A DNA stretch of 34,978 nucleotides from WJKQ01 sp043810515 (GTDB taxonomy: Bacteria > Patescibacteriota > Gracilibacteria > UBA1369 > LOWO2-01-FULL-3). Positions 15,338 through 20,954 of the stretch are shown piece by piece. The notes beneath the pieces are model-generated. The model was not told where the DNA came from, did no database searches, and saw nothing but the letters and a program-made list of their open reading frames with translations. Numbering within the stretch: the stretch's first letter is position 1; each line of letters starts with the position of its first letter. A program made the position numbers and the translations under genes. Where the stretch lies: contig JBDRNZ010000035.1 in assembly GCA_043810515.1 (NCBI GenBank), positions 1 to 34,978 on the forward strand, written 5' to 3'.

Positions 15338-16324
15338 TTATCTGACTGGAACCTTTTCAAATTTTCCGTTTTGCCGGATAAAGAGAGGTTTTTTATTGGA
15401 GTACCATGAATTAACCATTGATTTATACCCTTCCTCATCATGGCCGAAGTATTTGTATCCCAGATTTATAAGATCCGTGAGGAAAGCGCGCTGTTTTTCC
15501 CTGATATTTAAAAGATGTGCGATTTCATCTATTTCTGCAGGAGTAAGAGGTTTTCCGTCCTGGGAGTATTTTGTGAATCTTTTATTGGTAATAAGATCCA
15601 TCAGTAGAAGCATCATGGCAAACGCATCCCATTCCCAATTTATAATTACGTTTGATTTTATAAATTCCGTAAATTCTTCATAATCTTTACCGGCATCTTG
15701 ATAATGTTTAAGCATAGCCGCCTGCTGGCTTTTGTGCACCAATTCGTGATAAATGACAAGATTATCGAGAAGATTATTCGGATCATATTCTGTATTGATA
15801 TCCATTTGGCTGCTTCTAAGATCGAAAGAGCCATATACCTTTTCACCTATAGTTTCAGGAAGGAATGCCTCGTACGTAAAATACCATATATTTATTTTTA
15901 AAGTCTCAACCCGTGATTTTCTGAGGATTGTGCCGTTTCTTTCTGAATATTGCTGATTATTTCTGATAATTTCAAAGGGGGCGTTTAGACTTCTTCGAGT
16001 ATTATCATCTTGAATTTTATCTATTTTTTGCTGAACTGATTGTCTTAAATTTTCCATACCTGATTCTACTTCTCTAATTTTTGCTTCTGTCAATTCTATC
16101 CATTCTTCCCAGGTCAGAGACTTAAGCATAATTGTTTCAGTACGATTCATTGGGGGCGAGTCGGGCTTTTTTTCTGACGGCTCTTTTCTATTATCAGTTT
16201 GAATAAATATTGATACTCCTATCAAACAAATTATATCTCTGATTTTTCCGAGGACTTCTCTGCGATCTGTAGGTTCCTTTTCAGTTTGACTGGTTCTTGA
16301 ACTTTCAATATTTGGCTTGGGCAT
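15338..16324 (-). CDS. Putative zinc metallopeptidase (HELVH motif)
   Basis: 328 residues. A hydrophobic stretch at about 26-41 (GKIRDIICLIGVSIFI) suggests a signal anchor after a short polar N-terminus. The zincin signature HELVH lies at 193-197 (LVIYHELVHKSQQ). A candidate third ligand follows in NWEWDAFAMML (around Glu231), typical spacing for gluzincin-like proteins. A coiled coil at about 75-110 precedes the domain. No named family is recognised. If active, it would act on the outer face or in the envelope, next to two surface-protein genes. It has its own promoter. Confidence 0.65.
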   Translation of the reverse strand: MPKPNIESSRTSQTEKEPTDRREVLGKIRDIICLIGVSIFIQTDNRKEPSEKKPDSPPMNRTETIMLKSLTWEEWIELTEAKIREVESGMENLRQSVQQKIDKIQDDNTRRSLNAPFEIIRNNQQYSERNGTILRKSRVETLKINIWYFTYEAFLPETIGEKVYGSFDLRSSQMDINTEYDPNNLLDNLVIYHELVHKSQQAAMLKHYQDAGKDYEEFTEFIKSNVIINWEWDAFAMMLLLMDLITNKRFTKYSQDGKPLTPAEIDEIAHLLNIREKQRAFLTDLINLGYKYFGHDEEGYKSMVNSWYSNKKPLFIRQNGKFEKVPVR

Positions 16325-16347
16325 AAGAAAATTTATAAAGAACGTAT

Positions 16348-16375
16348 ACTATATAAATTTTCAAATATAAGTCAA
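16348..16375 (-). promoter_or_regulatory. Promoter of the metalloprotease-like gene
   Basis: Minus-strand TTGACT (16370-16375) and TATAGT (16348-16353), five of six matches each, at 16-bp spacing. The start is expected about 17 nt before the ATG at 16324. Confidence 0.5.
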
Positions 16376-16408
16376 TGGCTCTACGGCACGACGGTATACG
16401 CGACGGGT

Positions 16409-16449
16409 TTGCGTTTTTTTAATACAAAGTATATACTTTAGCTAGTACT
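16409..16449 (+). promoter_or_regulatory. Promoter/operator of toxin-antitoxin pair 2
   Basis: TTGCGT (16409-16414) and TATACT (16432-16437) are 17 bp apart. The -10 box lies inside a perfect 14-bp palindrome, AAAGTATATACTTT (16426-16439), and a second half-site AGTACTT follows at 16444. This is the expected arrangement for an RHH antitoxin repressing its own promoter. Confidence 0.6.
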
Positions 16450-16465
16450 TAATTTTATTAAAAAC

Positions 16466-16750
16466 ATGGCTAAAACAATTGTTACTATAAAGACCGAAAA
16501 GGCGCTCAAGGAGAAAGCCAAAAAAATTGCAAAAGAGCTTGGATTTCCTTTGGGGACCCTTGTTAACGCTTTTTTGCGTCAATTTGTTCGAAACAAAACG
16601 GTGTACTTTACAACGATTAGTACTGACGTAATGACAAAGGAGATGGAAAAACAACTCGGCGAAATCGAGAAGGATATTAAAAAGGAGATTAACCTATCCC
16701 CATCTTTTGACAGCATGAAAGACGCGTTGGCTTATTTGAAAAAAACATGA
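16466..16750 (+). CDS. RelB/DinJ-family antitoxin of pair 2
   Basis: 94 residues. The N-terminal AKTIVTIKTEKALKEKAKKIAKELGFPLGTLVNAFLRQFV is the ribbon-helix-helix unit typical of RelB/DinJ antitoxins. The C-terminal half, ending in FDSMKDALAYLKKT, is the usual toxin-wrapping tail. The stop overlaps the toxin ATG by 4 nt (ATGA). Autoregulation through the palindrome at 16426-16439 is inferred. It is more AT-rich than nearby core genes, consistent with a mobile module. Confidence 0.88.
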   Translation: MAKTIVTIKTEKALKEKAKKIAKELGFPLGTLVNAFLRQFVRNKTVYFTTISTDVMTKEMEKQLGEIEKDIKKEINLSPSFDSMKDALAYLKKT

Positions 16751-17007
16751 ACTATCAATTTCATATTCACTTTAAAAAAGCGTATCTAAAACTTCCGAAA
16801 AAGCTCAAAGATACAGTGGATAAAAAACTTTTTCTTTTCGCTAAAAATCCATACGATTCTATTCTTAATAATCATCTATTAATTGGTAAGTATAAAAACT
16901 ACAGAAGTATCAATATTACTGGTGATTATAGAGCAATTTACAAAGAGATTTCGAAGGATAAAGTTATCTTTGTTAAGTTGGGGAGTCATTCAAAACTTTA
17001 CAGATAA
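16747..17007 (+). CDS. YafQ/RelE-family toxin of pair 2
   Basis: 86 residues, the normal size for YafQ/RelE mRNA interferases. Seen: FHIHFKKAYLKLPKKLKDTVDKKL, then LIGKYKNYRSINITGDYRAIYKE with the conserved G-YR-I pattern, and the ending IFVKLGSHSKLYR with a late His/Tyr as in YafQ-like toxins. Translation is coupled to the antitoxin by an ATGA overlap. Its sequence is clearly different from the toxin of pair 1, so this is not a recent duplication. Confidence 0.88.
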   Translation: MNYQFHIHFKKAYLKLPKKLKDTVDKKLFLFAKNPYDSILNNHLLIGKYKNYRSINITGDYRAIYKEISKDKVIFVKLGSHSKLYR

Positions 17008-17046
17008 AAAATGGCGTCAGAAGTTGAAGTCTGGCTGAAGCGGAGC

Positions 17047-17075
17047 TTGACGTGCGGGGGGGGGTATGTTATAAT
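17047..17075 (+). promoter_or_regulatory. SLH-gene promoter with a G9 tract in the spacer
   Basis: TTGACG (17047-17052) and a perfect TATAAT (17070-17075) are exactly 17 bp apart, with an extended -10 TG at 17067-17068. The spacer contains nine consecutive G (17056-17064). Gain or loss of G by slippage would change the spacing away from the optimum. Start expected near 17082, 30 nt before the ATG at 17112. Confidence 0.65.
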
Positions 17076-17111
17076 TTAGCTAAATTTAATATATAAATAA
17101 TAAAAACAAAA

Positions 17112-17726
17112 ATGAAAAAATCTACAAAAATCGTTATCGCGGTTCTCGTTGTTGCCGTGGTAGGATTTGGGGCGGTCTTTTTAAACAGCGATTATTTAAA
17201 AGGGTTCTTAAAATTCAACAGGTCTACAGAGCCTGTACAAAAAGCACCTACTCCTTTTGAAGCGATATCTACTCCTTTTGAAGCAGGACCTTCCCCTGTT
17301 CAGATCCCTGAGGTCGATGCGATACATAGAGATGAATTTGCAAAATTATTGGCGAATGCAAAAAATCTTCCTGACGAAGGCACAGATTGCGGCTTTTCGG
17401 ATATTCTGGATTCCCAATGGTATATCTGTGCGGTAGCGGAAGCTGGATATATGGTAGGATATAGCGATGGAACATTTGGACCTGGAAATGCAGTAAATCG
17501 TGCTGAAGGAGCTAAAATTGTGAGAGAAGCATTTGATCTTACATATGCTTGTCCTCTCCCAAAACTTTATGACGATGTAGATAAAGACGCGTGGTATTTT
17601 GTTCCTGTTAATTCTTTAGCCGTATACGAAATATCAGACGTGGAAATTGGTGAAAATTTCAACCCCGGGGACGTGTTATCTTTTGGGACAGCCCAAGATT
17701 GGATTAACGACGCCTCAACTCTTTAA
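17112..17726 (+). CDS. SLH-domain surface protein
   Basis: 204 residues. An N-terminal signal anchor (KIVIAVLVVAVVGFGAVFL) is followed by a Pro-rich linker with a duplicated TPFEA (47-51, 54-58). S-layer homology repeats come next: GFSDI ... GYSDGTFGPGNAVNRAE at about 94-140, and a second, YDDVDKDAWYFVPVNSLAVY, from 153. SLH domains usually bind secondary cell-wall polysaccharide. There is no large effector domain, so it may be an anchor or adaptor subunit. Three cysteines lie in the SLH part. The promoter carries a G9 spacer and the 3' end has a strong terminator. Confidence 0.88.
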   Translation: MKKSTKIVIAVLVVAVVGFGAVFLNSDYLKGFLKFNRSTEPVQKAPTPFEAISTPFEAGPSPVQIPEVDAIHRDEFAKLLANAKNLPDEGTDCGFSDILDSQWYICAVAEAGYMVGYSDGTFGPGNAVNRAEGAKIVREAFDLTYACPLPKLYDDVDKDAWYFVPVNSLAVYEISDVEIGENFNPGDVLSFGTAQDWINDASTL

Positions 17727-17745
17727 TATTTAGATTAATTATAAG

Positions 17746-17775
17746 AAGGCCCCCAAAGTTTGGGGGCTTTTTTAT
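17746..17775 (+). terminator. Strong terminator between convergent SLH and flippase genes
   Basis: GCCCCCAAA (17749-17757) pairs with TTTGGGGGC (17759-17767), followed by TTTTTT. The T run is on the plus strand, so it mainly serves the SLH gene. The mirror-image stem, with a poorer T tract, may also stop the flippase transcript. Confidence 0.88.
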
Positions 17776-19289
17776 ATATCCTGGTCGCCGTCGTGGGGGG
17801 TTTGTTCGCCTTTGCGAAGGAGAGCGAGGGTGTTGCGGTCAATGGTTTTGGTTGCGAAAAGCATGGAGCCGTAGACGACAATGCCGAGAGGGATCAGTAC
17901 TATGACGTTCCAGTTTTGGATGTAGGAATAAGTGACGGGCTGGAGGAAATATATGAACGCGCCCATCGCGAGAGCGGAAAGCGTGATTTTGGAGAGATTT
18001 TTTAAGTTGATGGAGAAAGTGAGATATTTTTTCGCGACGAGATAAGTTGCGATCAGGATGAAAAGTTCGCTTAAAACGCTTGTGACGGCCGCGCCGCGGA
18101 AGCCGTAAATCGGGATAAAGATCAGGTTTGTGACGATATTGAAAATTACACAGCCGCCGTTTATATAAAGAAGTTTTGATTGTTTATTGACCGCGATCAG
18201 GATGAACGCGAAGAGAACATTCAAAAATTGGAACAAAAGCGCGAAAATCAAAATCTGAAAGGCAATATCCGAGCCATAAAAGCCTTCCGGAAGGCGGCTT
18301 AAAAATTCAGGCGTGCTGACGACAAAAATAATCGGATAGGCTAGGATAACGCCGCCGACAACCATAGGAATTGACATGGCCGCGAGAAAATCAAAAGAGT
18401 ACTTAATTACGTCTTTGTACTTTTCGGTTTTTTCCTTAACCGCTTTGGTAAGAACGGGAAGGACGGAATTCATAAAATAAAGCGGAAGAATTGCGAAGTT
18501 TTCGAGCATTTTCATCGCGACTCCGTAAATACCGACTTCTTCCGCTCCGCGGATGTATGAAAGCAGAATCGAGTCGATGCGGAAATAAACCGTGTTCAGA
18601 ATCAGGGCTAGGCCGTATGGAAGGGATTTTATAAGAACTTCTTTCCAGAGATCGATGTCGAATCTGTATGTCAGCGGCGTGATGCGGCGAACATAGTGGT
18701 GGGTCATAAAAAGTGTCACAAAGTTTCCAGCGATTCCAGCAGCGAGAAGCATGTAAAAGCCTGTTTCCGAGTCGGTTGGAAAGCCGTAAAAAACGACGTA
18801 AACCATGAAACCGACCGATACAACTTTTCCGAGAACTGTGGCGAGCGAGGCGATTCCCATTTTTAATTTCGTCTGGAGAACGCTGGTGATCGTGCCGTTT
18901 ATGATTGTCAGAAATACTGTTATGGAAGCGATTGCGACGCCGAGAGGCACTCTGGTTCCGGCATATTTCGGGACGGCGTAAATGGCTACCACCGAAAGAA
19001 TCATCGTGGCCGCAACGAGAAAAGTTCGCAAAGACAACACATTTCCGATTATATAGGGAATTTTTTTCTCATCCTGTGACATTTCCTTAACCGCGATCGT
19101 GAAAAGTCCAAGGTCAGCCGCTATTCCAAAAAAGGCCAAAAATTCGTATATAATCACGTAATCTCCGTAGCCTTCAACTGACAGGTAATTTGTAGCGATT
19201 TTGACCACTACAAGCCCCAAAATCGCGACGAGGACTTTGCCGAGCAGCTGCGCGAGAGTATTTGACAGAATTTTTCGGGCGGTTGACAT
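17772..19289 (-). CDS. Polysaccharide flippase (Wzx/MATE-like, MOP superfamily)
   Basis: About 505 residues and 12-14 predicted membrane helices. The start STARKILSNTLAQLLGKVLVAILG and the segment GYGDYVIIYEFLAFFGIAADLGLFTIAVKEMS are characteristic of O-antigen/teichoic-acid flippases. It would move undecaprenyl-linked glycans across the cytoplasmic membrane. The ATG at 19289 is preferred over an in-frame one at 19310. It is divergent from prfB with only about 47 bp between starts. The glycosyltransferase at 32451 could work in the same pathway (inference). Confidence 0.88.
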   Translation of the reverse strand: MSTARKILSNTLAQLLGKVLVAILGLVVVKIATNYLSVEGYGDYVIIYEFLAFFGIAADLGLFTIAVKEMSQDEKKIPYIIGNVLSLRTFLVAATMILSVVAIYAVPKYAGTRVPLGVAIASITVFLTIINGTITSVLQTKLKMGIASLATVLGKVVSVGFMVYVVFYGFPTDSETGFYMLLAAGIAGNFVTLFMTHHYVRRITPLTYRFDIDLWKEVLIKSLPYGLALILNTVYFRIDSILLSYIRGAEEVGIYGVAMKMLENFAILPLYFMNSVLPVLTKAVKEKTEKYKDVIKYSFDFLAAMSIPMVVGGVILAYPIIFVVSTPEFLSRLPEGFYGSDIAFQILIFALLFQFLNVLFAFILIAVNKQSKLLYINGGCVIFNIVTNLIFIPIYGFRGAAVTSVLSELFILIATYLVAKKYLTFSINLKNLSKITLSALAMGAFIYFLQPVTYSYIQNWNVIVLIPLGIVVYGSMLFATKTIDRNTLALLRKGEQTPHDGDQDI

Positions 19290-19336
19290 TTGTCTGTTGT
19301 TAATTGACAATTGCGAATGATAATTTACATTTTTTT

Positions 19337-20431
19337 ATGCATGAAATAAAGGCGGAACTTGAGGAAGTATGCGGTTTTGTGAAGGAGGGATACAAAAAAA
19401 TGGACCTGGCCGGCAAGAAAAAAGAGCTGGAGGCCCTGAACGCGGAGACCGCGGGGAAGAATTTTTGGAATGACGCGGAGCACGCGAAAGAGGTCAGCCA
19501 GAAAGCCAGTAATCTCACGAAGCTGATTGAGGTCTGGGAGAAAATAAATTCGGACTGCGATGAGCTGACGGGACTTTTGCCGGAAATTCATGCGGAGGAA
19601 GATCCTGCTGGCGCTGAGGAGTTTGTTGGGATGGTTGAAAAACTCAAAGCGGACTGGCGAAAGCTGGAAATTTCCACATATCTAAGCGGGAAATATGATG
19701 AGAATGATGTGATTATGACGATTCACGCGGGGACCGGCGGCACGGATGCGCAGGATTTTGCGGAAATGCTGATGAGAATGTATCTGCGTTATGCGGAACG
19801 AATGGGGTTTAAGAGCGCGGTGGCGGAAATTTCTTCGGGGGACGAGGCCGGTGTAAAAAGTTGTACCTTTGAAATTAAAGGTCAGTTTGCGTACGGATAT
19901 CTGAAAGGCGAGGTAGGCGTGCACAGACTTGTGAGGCTGTCACCGTTCAATTCAAAACATACAAGGGAAACTTCTTTTGTGCTTGTTGAGGTAATTCCCG
20001 AGATTCAACATTCCGAAAAAATAAATATAAATCCTGACGATCTGAGAATCGACGTTTTCAGGTCGAGCGGACACGGCGGGCAGAGCGTAAATACGACAGA
20101 TTCCGCTGTCAGAATCACGCACATCCCGACCGGAATTGTCGTCGCGTGTCAGAACGAGCGCAGTCAGCTGCAAAATAAAGAGCAGGCCATGAAAATTCTC
20201 CACGCAAAACTTAACGATCTGATGGAAAGACAGCATGCGGAGGAAATCAGCGAGATCCGCGGCGAGGCGCAGGATATCGCGTGGGGAAGCCAGATAAGGT
20301 CGGATGTTCTGCATCCGAACAAAATGGTGAAAGAACACAGAAGCGGCTATGAGGAAAGTAATCCGGACGCGGTGCTTGACGGGGAGCTGGACGGATTTAT
20401 CGAGGCAGAGTTGAAAAAAATGGGAAAATAG
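19337..20431 (+). CDS. prfB: Peptide chain release factor 2
   Basis: 364 residues. Recognises UGA/UAA stops and triggers peptide release. Seen: the SPF tripeptide (202-204) specific to RF2 and the catalytic SSGHGGQ loop (GGQ at 247-249), with the flanking TTDSAVRITHIPTG. The region where many bacteria carry the autoregulatory CTTTGA frameshift site (first ~25 codons) is a single open frame here, so RF2 is not controlled by programmed frameshifting. An in-frame TTG at 19304 would extend it by 11 residues that do not look like RF2. The def gene follows 14 nt later. Confidence 0.96.
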   Translation: MHEIKAELEEVCGFVKEGYKKMDLAGKKKELEALNAETAGKNFWNDAEHAKEVSQKASNLTKLIEVWEKINSDCDELTGLLPEIHAEEDPAGAEEFVGMVEKLKADWRKLEISTYLSGKYDENDVIMTIHAGTGGTDAQDFAEMLMRMYLRYAERMGFKSAVAEISSGDEAGVKSCTFEIKGQFAYGYLKGEVGVHRLVRLSPFNSKHTRETSFVLVEVIPEIQHSEKININPDDLRIDVFRSSGHGGQSVNTTDSAVRITHIPTGIVVACQNERSQLQNKEQAMKILHAKLNDLMERQHAEEISEIRGEAQDIAWGSQIRSDVLHPNKMVKEHRSGYEESNPDAVLDGELDGFIEAELKKMGK

Positions 20432-20445
20432 GGTTTTATATAAGT

Positions 20446-20931
20446 ATGGCAAAACGAAAAATTGTTACAGGAGAGGACAATCCTATTCTGCGCGGAAAAG
20501 CGAAGGCCGTGCAGAAATTTGACGGCGCGCTGAAACGGCTCGTGAAAGATATGAAAGAAACTCTGGTCGCGGCCGGCGGGCTTGGGCTGGCGGCGCCGCA
20601 GGTGGGGGAGAGTCTGCGGGTTTTTATTATTGTGATGAATTACGGGAAGGCGGAGGAGCGGATTGTTGCAATGGTGAATCCGATTGTAACTATGGCTGGT
20701 AAGGAGCTTGAGGTTGCCGAGGAGGGATGCCTGAGCCTGCCTGGGCTTTTTGGCAAAGTGGCGCGCAATCGGCGGGTTTGTGTGGAATTTTTCGACGTGG
20801 ACGGAAACAGGCAGTCACTTGAACTGGAAAGTTTGAACGCCCGCGAGGTACAGCATGAAAACGATCACCTGGACGGGGTGCTTTTTATAGATAAGGTGGG
20901 GAAAAAGGAAGAGATGAATTATTTAATGTAG
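20446..20931 (+). CDS. def: Peptide deformylase
   Basis: 161 residues. Removes the formyl group from N-terminal Met of new proteins, using a metal held by one Cys and two His. All three motifs are intact: GLGLAAPQ (45-52), EEGCLSLPG with Cys95, and QHENDHLDG with HENDH at 137-141. It lies 14 nt downstream of prfB and is almost surely cotranscribed, linking termination and N-terminal processing functions. No Shine-Dalgarno sequence precedes the ATG. Confidence 0.96.
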   Translation: MAKRKIVTGEDNPILRGKAKAVQKFDGALKRLVKDMKETLVAAGGLGLAAPQVGESLRVFIIVMNYGKAEERIVAMVNPIVTMAGKELEVAEEGCLSLPGLFGKVARNRRVCVEFFDVDGNRQSLELESLNAREVQHENDHLDGVLFIDKVGKKEEMNYLM

Positions 20932-20954
20932 GAGACCTGATTTCAGAGTCCGGA

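Noticed and set aside
17056..17064. G9 tract as a sequencing or assembly error
   Set aside because: Not fully excluded, but with nine G the promoter boxes sit at exactly the optimal 17-bp spacing, so the observed length makes functional sense.
19337..20431. UGA recoding (SR1/Gracilibacteria code)
   Set aside because: RF2 is intact and TGA ends genes such as the pair 2 antitoxin (16748-16750); no in-frame TGA interrupts conserved genes.
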